A stretch of 64,000 nt of DNA. Origin: G963662905 sp963676415. GTDB taxonomy: Bacteria; Bacteroidota; Bacteroidia; Bacteroidales; WRLA01. A program made the position numbers and the translations under genes. The number at the start of each line of letters is the position of its first letter. Position 1 is the stretch's first letter. Location of the stretch: contig OY781097.1 in NCBI GenBank assembly GCA_963676415.1, positions 1,860,001 through 1,924,000 on the forward strand, written 5' to 3'. Below the pieces are notes generated by a model. It was given only the letters and a program-made list of their open reading frames with translations, was not told the DNA's origin and did no database searches. Shown one piece after another: positions 26,702-35,351 of the stretch.

Positions 26702-27217
26702 TTAGTTGCCAAGCTTGAAAAGGATGCCAAGCTGTGCACTCATATAATTTGCACCGCCAAGGTTGTATCGTGCTTCAGCGAATAATGCCATAGCATCACC
26801 AAGGGCGTATTCACCATTAAGACCAACGCCAACCCCAAATTCAGTGTTGCTTGTGCTTGTATCTTCCATATACCCTTCCATGCCTTCCGGCACATCTATG
26901 TCCATACTAACGCCTGTGACTATTAAACCAGCTACACCACGAAGGCTGTATGCGTCATTTTCCATTAATTTATACCGTCCGTCAACACCAAAAGACCACC
27001 ATTTTAGTGCTCCATCATTTTTTGGGAAGTAATAAGTAAAATGAGCCGCTCCGCTCCAGGTTTCGTCAATGTCGTACGTGCCTTTAACAAAAATACCAGG
27101 GCTGCTGATGTCTGTTGCATATCCCAAACCACCACCTACAGCGATTTGTGCTTTAACTTCATTGGTGACTACTGTAAACAGCAGTGCAATTGCTAAAATT
27201 CCGAGTAATTTTTTCAT
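26702..27217 (-). CDS. Small outer-membrane beta-barrel protein
   Basis: 171 residues. Signal peptide MKKLLGILAIALLFTVVT ending near VKAQ. The mature part has alternating hydrophobic/polar strands with many Gly and aromatic residues (GGGLGYATDIS, YPLRG-like turns, AEARYNLGGANYMSAQLG) and ends in a typical barrel strand (LGILFKLGN). An eight-stranded OmpA/OmpW-like porin fold is likely; role unknown. Its own terminator follows. Confidence 0.8.
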   Translation of the reverse strand: MKKLLGILAIALLFTVVTNEVKAQIAVGGGLGYATDISSPGIFVKGTYDIDETWSGAAHFTYYFPKNDGALKWWSFGVDGRYKLMENDAYSLRGVAGLIVTGVSMDIDVPEGMEGYMEDTSTSNTEFGVGVGLNGEYALGDAMALFAEARYNLGGANYMSAQLGILFKLGN

Positions 27218-27620
27218 GTCTGTTTTTCGTTTTAAAATTAATAATCTGATGTTTTATTTGCTTTTCATTTGTATTTCCTTCGGCCTGCCGTTTTTTGGGG
27301 AGCCGGTCGGGTCATCCTGCATGCTTCTTAAAATAGCTTCATTCGGATGTTGGGAGCGTATCACAGCTCAAACATTGGTCGTAATTTTGAACTGTTTTTG
27401 AAAAACTTAAAATGTTTTTTTTGGATAAGTTCAGGTTGTGAGGGGCACAACGCAATAAAATGTATTGCTTGTTTGATGAATAGTTATTTGGTATAACAGT
27501 GCAATTGCGCATTGTGCTTCCTGTTTTTTTGATGTTTGCCGGACAAAAGTATGAAAAAAATACTAATTTGTTTTCTTCGCTGTTGAAATTATGGTTCATG
27601 CCATGTAACTGATGAATCGT
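27218..27620. other. Intergenic gap before the outer-membrane protein gene
   Basis: No credible gene. It may hold the long leader of the minus-strand barrel gene: a minus-strand TACTTTTG box (27544-27551) lies about 330 bases upstream of that start. A palindrome-like AGTGCAATTGCGCATTGTGCT stretch sits near 27500. Weak short frames on the minus strand look non-coding. Confidence 0.4.
27544..27551 (-). promoter_or_regulatory. Possible minus-strand -7 box
   Basis: CAAAAGTA on the plus strand reads TACTTTTG on the minus strand. The distance to the barrel gene implies a leader of about 320 bases or a separate small transcript. Confidence 0.35.
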
Positions 27621-28505
27621 TTAAAGGGGATGGTACATTCCAAAAATAACTATAACGGCAAAAATCATACTGGCAATCCCGTTGAGTGTGAAAAACGCCA
27701 GGTTTACCCTGCTGAGGTTGTCGGGGGCAACCAGAGTGTGCTGATAAAAAAGCAAACCACTGAAAACCAATGTGCCCAGCCAGTAAATCATTCCGAAAGT
27801 ACTGCTTGCCAACAGGCCGGTAATAACAACAAATGTGATACTGATGATGTGCAGAAATATTGATAACAGAAGGGCTTTTCTGCGTCCCAGGCTTGCTGGT
27901 ATGCTTTTTAGCCTGTTGGTTTTGTCAAAATCATCATCCTGCAAAGCATAAATTACGTCAAAGCCCGCTACCCAAAACAGTACGGCAAAAGAAATCATCA
28001 GCGGAGCCGTGGCAAAACTTCCTGTTACTGCCAAATAAGCTCCAATGGGAGCCAGAGCCAAACCAGCACCAAGTATCAAATGGCATAAGGCGGTAAAACG
28101 TTTCGTGAGACTATAGCCCGTTATAATGAAAAGTGCCATAGGGGAAAGGTAAAAACAAAGGCCATTTATAAACCAGGCCGTTGTGATGAACAGTATGCTG
28201 TTGAGCAAAACAAACATTAGGGCAGAACCCGGGCGTATGATCTGGGCAGGCAGCTCCCGGATTGCTGTTCGTGGGTTCAATGCATCAATATGGCGATCGG
28301 CATATCGGTTAAAAGCCATGGCAGAATTCCGTGCAAAAAACACAGCCAGCAAAACCAGTCCCAGCCTATCCCAACTGAAATCAAAACCCGGGCTTTTTAC
28401 ACCCATAAAAAAACCTATCAGGGCAAAAGGCATGCTGAAAATTGTGTGGCTGATTTTTACCAACGACATATAGCTGCCCGTTTTGTTGACAATCAATTTT
28501 AACAT
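27621..28505 (-). CDS. UbiA-family prenyltransferase
   Basis: 294 residues from the ATG at 28505 (MLKLIVNKTGSYMSLVKISH); a start at 28586 would add 27 atypical residues. About eight membrane helices. The two Asp-rich motifs for Mg-prenyl diphosphate binding are NRYADRHIDALNPRT and ALQDDDFDKTNRLKSIP. The enzyme attaches a polyprenyl chain to an aromatic acceptor in the inner membrane. The sequence is of the 4-hydroxybenzoate prenyltransferase type (UbiA/MqnP-like); in an anaerobic or microaerophilic Bacteroidota a menaquinone route is the likely context, but no quinone genes are adjacent. Confidence 0.88.
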   Translation of the reverse strand: MLKLIVNKTGSYMSLVKISHTIFSMPFALIGFFMGVKSPGFDFSWDRLGLVLLAVFFARNSAMAFNRYADRHIDALNPRTAIRELPAQIIRPGSALMFVLLNSILFITTAWFINGLCFYLSPMALFIITGYSLTKRFTALCHLILGAGLALAPIGAYLAVTGSFATAPLMISFAVLFWVAGFDVIYALQDDDFDKTNRLKSIPASLGRRKALLLSIFLHIISITFVVITGLLASSTFGMIYWLGTLVFSGLLFYQHTLVAPDNLSRVNLAFFTLNGIASMIFAVIVIFGMYHPL

Positions 28506-28885
28506 CTGCACAAATATAAAAAAGCATTTTGATATACTGTTTTCAACATTGCACAGCTGTAAAGGTTCACGCGTCTTGCTATGCAAACTTATAGTTCAAA
28601 GCTATAGAGAGCATGCTAATTTGTGCCTGCCAGAAAACTCCCTTTTTTGAGTCTTTGATAAGGAAACGTCAAAGACAAGGTGCTATGCTGAGCTTGTCGA
28701 AGTGCTTTCGTTCCGAAAGCTTTCGGAATTGAAAATCAAGGAGTCCCGAAATTTCGGGATGACTGTTTTCAAGGCAAGATTAACCCAGAAATAAACGCAG
28801 CGATTCACGAATACCTATTAAATCAAAACAACCGCATGAGTAATTTGGCGTTTTCTTGCAAAGACTAATTCTGTATTTTCGCTGC
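28506..28885. other. Repeat-bearing intergenic gap
   Basis: No gene seen. It contains a GTCTTTG/CAAAGAC inverted repeat (28651-28676), CTGAGCTTGTCGAA (28688-28701), the perfect palindrome TTCCGAAAGCTTTCGGAA (28711-28728) and a hairpin element at 28728-28772. The region is a cluster of dispersed palindromic repeats between divergent genes. Confidence 0.6.
28728..28772. repeat. Dispersed hairpin repeat, copy A
   Basis: Left arm ATTGAAAATCAAGGAG, core palindrome TCCCGAAATTTCGGGA (28744-28759), right arm TGACTGTTTTCAA. The same arms with a different core occur at 57482-57525. Confidence 0.6.
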
Positions 28886-29677
28886 ATGATTCATAGTATA
28901 GTTCACAGGATACGAACTTATAGCCGGCATCTGCGCCGGGCAAAAACACGCTTCAAAGTGCACTCACCTTTTGTTTTTGAGCTGGTTGATGATATCCTGC
29001 GTAATTTGCCCGAAGAGGACTTTATGAATGATATCGAGCATTTGCGCACTGAAATGAAGCAATCCGGAGAAATGCTCATCAAGACGGATCTTGGTGCCGG
29101 AGGGCAAAAAAACAGGCATTATGAACTTCCGCTTAGGCATATTGCACGTACTTCTTTGCAAAATTCCCGCTCATGCCGCAGGATGCTGGCGCTGGCACGA
29201 TTTATCGGGGCACGTAACATGCTTGAATTGGGGGCCTCGCTGGGGATTTCATCTTTATATCTGGCCAAAGGACTCCCAGATGCAAAGCTTAGCACAATCG
29301 AGGCCTGCCCACAAACAGCAGCAAAAGCCCGGGAAAATTTTAATAAACTTGATGCCCATAATATTGATTTGATTGTTAAAGATGCCGGTGAAGCGATCCG
29401 TTCTTTTGGCGTGGAACAGGAACCTTTTGATTTTGTGTATTTTGATGCCAATCATCGTTATAAACCCACATTGGAATATTTCAATGCTATGTTGAAATAT
29501 TCTCATGAAGGCAGCGTTTTTGTTTTTGATGATATCCACTGGTCTGAAGAAATGAGCAAGGCTTGGAGCGAAATTATCCAACATGATAAGGTTTCTATCA
29601 GCCTTGATTTCTATTCATTTGGCTTGTTGTTTTTCAGAAAAAGGTTTGAGCGGCAAAATTTTCGTCTCAAACTCTGA
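28886..29677 (+). CDS. SAM-dependent O-methyltransferase-like protein
   Basis: 263 residues from the ATG at 28886; a TTG at 28856 is the only upstream alternative. Class I Rossmann motifs: MLELGASLGISSLYLAKGLP (motif I, SAM binding), then STIEACPQ (motif II), and FDFVYFDANHRYKPTLEYF with VFDDIHWSEEM, a pattern like O-methyltransferases of the caffeoyl-CoA type. Substrate unknown. The N-terminus (HSPFVFELVDDILR) is conserved in Bacteroidota homologues by memory. Followed 69 bases later by the LolD-like gene with its own promoter box. Confidence 0.82.
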   Translation: MIHSIVHRIRTYSRHLRRAKTRFKVHSPFVFELVDDILRNLPEEDFMNDIEHLRTEMKQSGEMLIKTDLGAGGQKNRHYELPLRHIARTSLQNSRSCRRMLALARFIGARNMLELGASLGISSLYLAKGLPDAKLSTIEACPQTAAKARENFNKLDAHNIDLIVKDAGEAIRSFGVEQEPFDFVYFDANHRYKPTLEYFNAMLKYSHEGSVFVFDDIHWSEEMSKAWSEIIQHDKVSISLDFYSFGLLFFRKRFERQNFRLKL

Positions 29678-29685
29678 TAAATCAT

Positions 29686-29693
29686 TACCTTTG
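29686..29693 (+). promoter_or_regulatory. Likely -7 box of the LolD-like ATPase gene
   Basis: TACCTTTG, a strong TAnnTTTG match, 53 bases before the ATG at 29747. Confidence 0.5.
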
Positions 29694-29746
29694 TTTGCCT
29701 TTTGGTTTTTTCAATACTGAAAAATAATACTTCTAAAAATTGGATT

Positions 29747-30472
29747 ATGAAAGAGGAAGTTATTCGTCTGGAAGATATTCGTAAATATTATCATGTGGGA
29801 ACTGAAGTTGTTAAAGCACTTCAATCGGTAAGCACTGTAATTCATAAAAATGAATACGTTGCATTGATGGGGGCATCGGGTTCAGGAAAATCGACGTTGA
29901 TGAATATCCTGGGTTGTTTGGATACACCTACACGAGGCAGCTATTTTTTAAACGGAAAGGATGTTAGCAAACTGGATGATAATGAACTTGCCGAAATCAG
30001 AAACAGTGAAATAGGTTTTGTTTTCCAAACCTTTAACCTCCTGCCAAGAAATACAGCTCTGGAAAATGTGATGCTGCCATTGATTTATGCCGGATTTAGC
30101 CGTGGTGAACGAGAAAAAACAGCTTCAACGGTTCTGCAACAAGTAGGCTTGAACGACAGGATGACCCATCGGCCTAATGAACTCTCGGGAGGGCAGCGCC
30201 AAAGGGTAGCCGTGGCCAGGGCTTTGGTCAATACTCCTTCTATTATTCTTGCTGATGAGCCAACCGGAAACCTGGATTCAAAAACTTCCATCGAAATTAT
30301 GGGGCTTTTTGAAGAAATCCATAAATCAGGAAATACCGTAGTGCTTGTTACCCACGAAGAAGATATTGCAAGGCATGCGCACCGGATTATCCGTCTCCGC
30401 GATGGATTGGTTGAAAGCGATGAGTTGAACAAAGAGATTATCAGTGTTGCTGATTACTCAAATGTAAACTAA
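29747..30472 (+). CDS. ABC transporter ATP-binding protein, LolD/MacB-like
   Basis: 241 residues from the ATG at 29747 (MKEEVIRLEDIRKYYHVG). Walker A GASGSGKST, signature LSGGQRQRVAVARAL, Walker B IILADEPTGNLD and H-loop VTHEEDIA are intact. The subfamily drives type VII ABC systems such as lipoprotein release (LolCDE) or MacB-type efflux. The membrane partner is not next to it. The next gene starts 11 bases after its stop, so it is probably co-transcribed with the cobalamin adenosyltransferase gene. Confidence 0.9.
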   Translation: MKEEVIRLEDIRKYYHVGTEVVKALQSVSTVIHKNEYVALMGASGSGKSTLMNILGCLDTPTRGSYFLNGKDVSKLDDNELAEIRNSEIGFVFQTFNLLPRNTALENVMLPLIYAGFSRGEREKTASTVLQQVGLNDRMTHRPNELSGGQRQRVAVARALVNTPSIILADEPTGNLDSKTSIEIMGLFEEIHKSGNTVVLVTHEEDIARHAHRIIRLRDGLVESDELNKEIISVADYSNVN

Positions 30473-30483
30473 ATGAAAAATTC

Positions 30484-31044
30484 ATGTCAAAAGACTGGAA
30501 AATATACACAAAAACCGGTGATGACGGTGAAACTTCCCTGATTGGAGGGACGCGTGTGCCCAAACATCACGAGCGTATCGAAGCCTACGGAACGATTGAT
30601 GAACTTAACTCATTTGTTGGCCTGCTGCGCGATCAGCAAATTGATGCATCTTATCGTAATTTCCTCATTAAAGTGCAGGAACATCTGTTCGTTATTGAAT
30701 CTCTTTTTGCTGCTGATAAAGAATCTGTTCTGGAAACTTTGCCGGGAATAAGTTGCGATCATGTGCAAATGCTCGAAAAAGCTATTGATGAAATGAACGA
30801 AGAACTTCCTCCATTGACAAATTTTATACTTCCTGGCGGACATCCGGCGGTAAGTTACAGTCATGTAGCCAGAACAATTTGCCGCAGGGCCGAAAGGGTA
30901 TGCCTTCGGATCAGCAGGCAAAATGAGGTTGATAAACTCAACCTAAAATACCTGAACCGCCTTTCAGATTATTTCTTTGTTTTGGCCCGTAAACTGGCTT
31001 TGGAGATGAATGCTGTTGAAATCCCTTGGAAACCAGGGTGTTAA
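30484..31044 (+). CDS. ATP:cob(I)alamin adenosyltransferase (PduO type)
   Basis: 186 residues. Family motifs: KIYTKTGDDGETSLIGGTRV near the N-terminus, EAYGTIDELNSFVGLLRD, and FILPGGHPAVSYSHVARTICRRAER in the C-terminal half. It transfers the adenosyl group of ATP to cob(I)alamin, making coenzyme B12. Adenosylcobalamin is the cofactor of methylmalonyl-CoA mutase, which connects it to the acyl-CoA carboxylase genes at 35.7-39.4 kb. It lies 11 bases after the ATPase gene. Confidence 0.93.
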   Translation: MSKDWKIYTKTGDDGETSLIGGTRVPKHHERIEAYGTIDELNSFVGLLRDQQIDASYRNFLIKVQEHLFVIESLFAADKESVLETLPGISCDHVQMLEKAIDEMNEELPPLTNFILPGGHPAVSYSHVARTICRRAERVCLRISRQNEVDKLNLKYLNRLSDYFFVLARKLALEMNAVEIPWKPGC

Positions 31045-31082
31045 TTTAATTTCGAAAAATATTTTTAACTTTTGAAATTTCA

Positions 31083-31113
31083 TTTGCATTTCTTTAAAAA
31101 AAAATTACTTTTG
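31083..31113 (+). promoter_or_regulatory. Complete Bacteroidota-type promoter before the DUF2795-like gene
   Basis: TTTG (31083-31086), a 19-base spacer and TACTTTTG (31106-31113) fit the TTTG-N19-21-TAnnTTTG consensus exactly. The gene begins 27 bases downstream. Confidence 0.75.
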
Positions 31114-31139
31114 CAAAAATTTAATAAAAATTCATAAAG

Positions 31140-31361
31140 ATGTACTGGACGCTTGAATTAGCTTCTAAATTAGAGGATGCCCCCTGGCCTGCAACAAAAG
31201 AGGAGTTGATAGATTGGGCCATACGTTCAGGTGCACCTCAGGAAGTTGTAGAAAATCTTAGTGAAATCGAAGACGAAGGAGAGGTTTATGAGAGGATTGA
31301 GGACATTTGGCCTGATTATCCTACCAAAGAAGATTTTTTCTTCCATGAAGATGAGTATTAA
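31140..31361 (+). CDS. Small acidic DUF2795-like protein
   Basis: 73 residues, strongly acidic, beginning MYWTLELASKLEDAPWPAT and containing KEELIDWAIRSGAPQEVVENL, then an acidic tail. This resembles the DUF2795 group of short conserved Bacteroidota proteins; function unknown. It has the best promoter in the window directly upstream and two hairpins directly after, so it is a well-defined single-gene unit and perhaps highly expressed. Confidence 0.85.
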   Translation: MYWTLELASKLEDAPWPATKEELIDWAIRSGAPQEVVENLSEIEDEGEVYERIEDIWPDYPTKEDFFFHEDEY

Positions 31362-31365
31362 CCGA

Positions 31366-31425
31366 ATAACCGAGGGCTTCGGTTATGCAATAGCGGGAAG
31401 TATGCTTCCCGCTATTGTTGTTTTT
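31366..31425 (+). terminator. Terminator after the DUF2795-like gene
   Basis: A first hairpin ATAACCGA/TCGGTTAT (31366-31386) is followed by a strong 12-bp stem AATAGCGGGAAG/CTTCCCGCTATT (31389-31416) and GTTGTTTTT. Confidence 0.9.
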
Positions 31426-31469
31426 GGGTGCTACAGGATTAAGTCTTGCAAGAAATCATGTAATTAATG

Positions 31470-31477
31470 TATTTTTG
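31470..31477 (+). promoter_or_regulatory. Likely -7 box of secA
   Basis: TATTTTTG 106 bases before the secA ATG. Confidence 0.4.
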
Positions 31478-31582
31478 CGCTAATGTCAGGCTTTTGCATT
31501 AACTGCTTGTATATGCCAATTTGGCTACAAATTATCAAACAGCATGGCATTTGATAAGTAAAAAGCTGAAAAATATTATATT

Positions 31583-34500
31583 ATGATTGGGCTCTTTAAA
31601 AAGTTTTTGGGAAGTAAATCCAATAGGGATATCAAAGATATTCAACCAATTCTGGATAAAACCAAAAAAGCATACGAAGGAATCAAAAAATTATCAAACG
31701 ATGAACTTCGGAACAAAACCATTGAGTTTAAAAATATTTTAGCCGAAGGATTAAAGGCAATTGATGATAAAATTGCCACAATGAAAGTGCAGATTGAGTC
31801 GGAAGCCAATATCGACGACCGCGAAAAGCATTGGGCTGAGATTGATAAACTCGAAGACGAGCGTTACGAAACATCTCAAAAAATCCTGGATGAGATTTTG
31901 CCGGAAGCTTTCTCTGTTATGAAAGAAACTGCACGACGGTTTACTGAAAATGAGTGGGTTGAAGTAACAGCTTCCGAAAATGACCGTGAGCTTTCAGCAA
32001 AATACGATCATGTGGAAATTGAAGGCGATAAAGCCCGTTACCGCAATTCATGGGTAGCAGGAGGAAACCTGATCACTTGGAACATGATCCATTATGACGT
32101 GCAGCTAATCGGTGGTACCGTGCTGCATCAGGGAAAAATCGCTGAGATGGCAACGGGTGAAGGAAAAACCCTTGTGGCTACTTTGCCTGTTTACCTGAAC
32201 GCACTGACAGGTAAAGGAGTGCACGTGGTTACCGTGAACGATTACCTGGCAAAACGTGACTCCGAATGGATGGGTATGCTTTTTGAATTCCACGGAATGA
32301 AAGTGGATTGTATCGACAAACACCAGCCCAATACCGATGCCCGCCGCAATGCTTATCTGGCAGATATCACATATGGAACCAATAATGAATTTGGTTTTGA
32401 TTACCTGCGCGACAATATGACAGGCAATCCCGAAGAAATTGTTCAGCGTCCGCACAATTACACAATTGTGGATGAGGTTGATAGCGTTTTGATTGATGAT
32501 GCACGTACGCCATTGATTATCTCCGGACCTACACCACGTGGCGATAATCAGGAATTTGACCAGTACAAACCGTTGGTACAAAGATTATACAGCGCCCAAA
32601 GGCAGTTGGTTACAAAACTTCTTGCCGAATCCAAAAGCTTGCTCGCCGCTGCCAACGATAACGAAAAACAGAAAAAAGGCGGCGAACAACTCCTCAGGGC
32701 ATTCCATGGCTTGCCAAAAAATAAGGCACTCATCAAGTTTTTGAGTGAAGAAGGGATGAAAACACTGCTTAAGAAAACCGAAAATTTCTATATGCAGGAA
32801 CAGTCCAAAAACATGCACATCATTGACGATGAGCTGTATTTTGTGATTGATGAAAAATCAAACTCCATTGAACTTACCGAAAAAGGGATCGACCTGATCA
32901 CCGGAGAGCAGGAAGACAAAAACTTTTATATACTTCCAGATATTGGCAGCGAACTGGCCGAACTCGAAAAACAGGAACTTAGCGATAAAGAAGCCTCTGA
33001 ACGTAAAAATGTACTGCTTCGCGATTATGCCGTAAAATCAGAGCGTATCCATACGGTTAACCAGCTTTTGAAAGCATATGCGCTTTTTGAAAAAGATGTG
33101 GAATACGTCATCATGGAAAATAAAATCAAAATTGTTGATGAGCAAACCGGGCGTATTATGGAAGGCCGCCGATATAGCGATGGCCTGCATCAGGCATTGG
33201 AAGCCAAGGAAAATGTGAAAGTGGAGGCCGCCACACAAACATATGCCACAATTACATTACAGAATTATTTCAGGATGTACCGCAAACTGGCCGGTATGAC
33301 GGGAACTGCCGAAACCGAAGCCGGTGAACTTTGGGATATCTATAAATTGGATGTTGTGGTTATTCCAACCAACAGGCCCATTGCCCGCGACGACCGTGAA
33401 GACCTGGTTTATAAAACCAAACGCGAAAAATTCAATGCGGTTATTGATGAATGCGTGGCTCTTGTAAAACAAGGACGACCGGTATTGGTCGGTACTACTT
33501 CCGTAGAAACCTCTGAATTGTTGAGCCGAATGTTGAAACGGCAGCGCATTGACCATAATGTTTTGAATGCCAAATTGCACCAGCGTGAAGCCGATATTGT
33601 CGCTGAAGCGGGTATCGCTGGAAAAGTGACCATTGCGACCAACATGGCGGGTCGTGGTACTGATATCAAACTGGGGCAAGGCGTCAAAGACAGTGGCGGC
33701 TTAGCGATTATTGGTACAGAACGTCATGAATCACGAAGGGTTGACCGCCAGTTGCGCGGTCGTTCCGGTCGTCAGGGTGACCCCGGAAGCTCACAGTTTT
33801 TTGTTTCGCTCGAAGATGACCTGATGCGTATGTTCGGTTCTGACCGTATTTCGCGTATTATGGACCGGCTCGGGCTTAAAGAAGGTGAAGTGATCCAGCA
33901 TTCCATGATTACCAAGTCCATCGAAAGGGCACAACGTAAAGTGGAGGAAAATAACTTCGGCATCCGTAAGCGATTGCTCGAATATGATGATGTGATGAAC
34001 GCACAGCGCGAGGTGATTTACAAACGTCGTCACCATGCGCTTTATGGTGAAAGGCTTGCCGTGGATGTAAGCAATATGTTCTTTGATGTGTGCGAACAGT
34101 TGATTTCTGATTATCAGGAATCCAGGGATTATGCAGGCTTTGTAGGACAGTCATTGAAAGTTCTCGCTGTTGAGCCGCCCATCGATGAAAAAGAATTCAC
34201 TACAAACACTGATAGCGAAGCGCTGGCCGATAAATTTTTTAAGCATGTTTATGAAATTTATAAAGAGAAAAATAAGTTGCTGGCCGATAAAGCCTATCCG
34301 GTAATCAAAAATGTTTATGAGAATGAATCCAGTCAGTATGAGAATATCGCCATTCCGATTACAGACGGGCGGAAAAAAGCTCAGGTTGTTGCACATCTCG
34401 AAACGGCTTACAATAAGCCGGAGGAAATCGTTACTTCTATCGAAAAGGGAATTACCCTGAGTTTCATCGATAATGCCTGGAAAGAGCATTTGCGCGAAAT

Positions 34501-34882
34501 GGACGACTTGAAACAATCGGTGCAAAATGCAACATATGAGCAAAAAGATCCGCTTCTGGTTTATAAGTTTGAATCCTTTGAGCTCTTTAAAAAGATGGTG
34601 CAAAATACAAATCAGGATATCGCATCATTCCTGATGAAAGGCGACCTGCCTGGTGCCGAACCACAAGTGGCCGAAGCTCCGGTGATGAAAAAACTTGATT
34701 TATCGAAATTAAAGGAGCAGCGATCCGATCTTTTGTCACAATCGCACAGCAATACTCAAAAGCAGGAAAAAGTCCAGCCAGTTAAGGTTGAGAAAAAAGT
34801 TGGCAGAAATGATCCCTGCCCATGTGGTAGTGGGAAAAAATACAAGAATTGCCATGGAAAGACCGATCAGCTAGCTGGCTAA
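31583..34882 (+). CDS. secA: Protein translocase ATPase SecA
   Basis: 1099 residues, long as usual for Bacteroidota SecA because of insertions in the motor and C-terminal regions. The Walker A motif GEGKT is at about residue 192, the DEAD-type motif IVDEVDSVLIDDARTPLI follows, and MAGRGTDIKL and GRSGRQGDPG are helicase motifs. The C-terminal SEC-C zinc motif NDPCPCGSGKKYKNCHG is intact. It drives preprotein export through SecYEG, the first step for all T9SS cargo encoded here. Monocistronic: its own -7 box before and terminator after. Confidence 0.98.
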   Translation: MIGLFKKFLGSKSNRDIKDIQPILDKTKKAYEGIKKLSNDELRNKTIEFKNILAEGLKAIDDKIATMKVQIESEANIDDREKHWAEIDKLEDERYETSQKILDEILPEAFSVMKETARRFTENEWVEVTASENDRELSAKYDHVEIEGDKARYRNSWVAGGNLITWNMIHYDVQLIGGTVLHQGKIAEMATGEGKTLVATLPVYLNALTGKGVHVVTVNDYLAKRDSEWMGMLFEFHGMKVDCIDKHQPNTDARRNAYLADITYGTNNEFGFDYLRDNMTGNPEEIVQRPHNYTIVDEVDSVLIDDARTPLIISGPTPRGDNQEFDQYKPLVQRLYSAQRQLVTKLLAESKSLLAAANDNEKQKKGGEQLLRAFHGLPKNKALIKFLSEEGMKTLLKKTENFYMQEQSKNMHIIDDELYFVIDEKSNSIELTEKGIDLITGEQEDKNFYILPDIGSELAELEKQELSDKEASERKNVLLRDYAVKSERIHTVNQLLKAYALFEKDVEYVIMENKIKIVDEQTGRIMEGRRYSDGLHQALEAKENVKVEAATQTYATITLQNYFRMYRKLAGMTGTAETEAGELWDIYKLDVVVIPTNRPIARDDREDLVYKTKREKFNAVIDECVALVKQGRPVLVGTTSVETSELLSRMLKRQRIDHNVLNAKLHQREADIVAEAGIAGKVTIATNMAGRGTDIKLGQGVKDSGGLAIIGTERHESRRVDRQLRGRSGRQGDPGSSQFFVSLEDDLMRMFGSDRISRIMDRLGLKEGEVIQHSMITKSIERAQRKVEENNFGIRKRLLEYDDVMNAQREVIYKRRHHALYGERLAVDVSNMFFDVCEQLISDYQESRDYAGFVGQSLKVLAVEPPIDEKEFTTNTDSEALADKFFKHVYEIYKEKNKLLADKAYPVIKNVYENESSQYENIAIPITDGRKKAQVVAHLETAYNKPEEIVTSIEKGITLSFIDNAWKEHLREMDDLKQSVQNATYEQKDPLLVYKFESFELFKKMVQNTNQDIASFLMKGDLPGAEPQVAEAPVMKKLDLSKLKEQRSDLLSQSHSNTQKQEKVQPVKVEKKVGRNDPCPCGSGKKYKNCHGKTDQLAG

Positions 34883-34902
34883 CAGAATGTTCCAATTTTT
34901 AG

Positions 34903-34937
34903 AAAAAGGGAGTAAAGTGTTTTTGCTCCCTTTTTTT
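34903..34937 (+). terminator. Rho-independent terminator of secA
   Basis: AAAAAGGGAG ... CTCCCTTTTTTT, with a 13-base loop and long T-run, 20 bases after the stop codon. Confidence 0.85.
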
Positions 34938-34989
34938 GTGTTTTTGTGGCACTTTAATATGCAATTACTTGTATGTGTGCAAGCTGTTG

Positions 34990-35351
34990 GTTTACAGGTA
35001 TAAACCTGAAAGGACGGAGATTTAGGAAAACAGGTTTATCGCTTTTGTGGAAACGATAAATGGAAGTTGTTCGAAAATCACATCAATTCCACTAAGTGGA
35101 CAAATTACTTTGTTTGGAAATTTTTATTAAACATTTAGAAAAGGTGCTGTTGAAAATCAGTCGTTTAGCAGTAGGCATGATTTATGCCAAAGTAAGAAGT
35201 GAGTATTAAGAAAGAACGTTCTTTTAGCGATTGGCTCTTAAATGGTTTATGATAAATAAGCCAACTACCCCTTAAAATTAATACTCCTTTTATTATTTCA
35301 TAGGTTTTCCATACTATAAACCCTCCATCCCCCCGGAGGGTTTGGTTTTTT
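34990..35351 (+). ncRNA. Candidate structured RNA downstream of secA
   Basis: This gap lacks plus-strand genes but holds a series of plus-strand hairpins: CAGGTATAAACCTG (34995-35008), a stem 35035-35041 with 35054-35060, TCCACTAAGTGGA (35088-35100), GGCATGATTTATGCC (35174-35188), AAGAACGTTCTT (35212-35223) and TTGGCT/AGCCAA (35231-35264). It ends in a terminator with a T-run at 35318-35351. The segment 35000-35008 can instead pair with 35031-35039, which competes with the 35035 stem. A weak promoter (TTTG at 34943, 19 bases, TACTTG at 34966) precedes it. It matches no RNA I recognise (no tmRNA, RNase P or 6S signatures). Confidence 0.35.
35318..35351 (+). terminator. Orphan Rho-independent terminator
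   Basis: AAACCCTCC, loop ATCCCCCC, GGAGGGTTT, then GGTTTTTTT. The T-run is on the plus strand although no plus-strand gene ends here. Confidence 0.75.

Noticed and set aside
27339..27599. 86-codon minus-strand frame before the barrel gene
   Set aside because: Starts at a weak site, has no recognisable protein features, and overlaps a probable leader region.
35174..35223. Hairpin GGCATGATTTATGCC and AAGAACGTTCTT as operators
   Set aside because: No regulated gene follows within a sensible distance, so they are treated as parts of the possible RNA.
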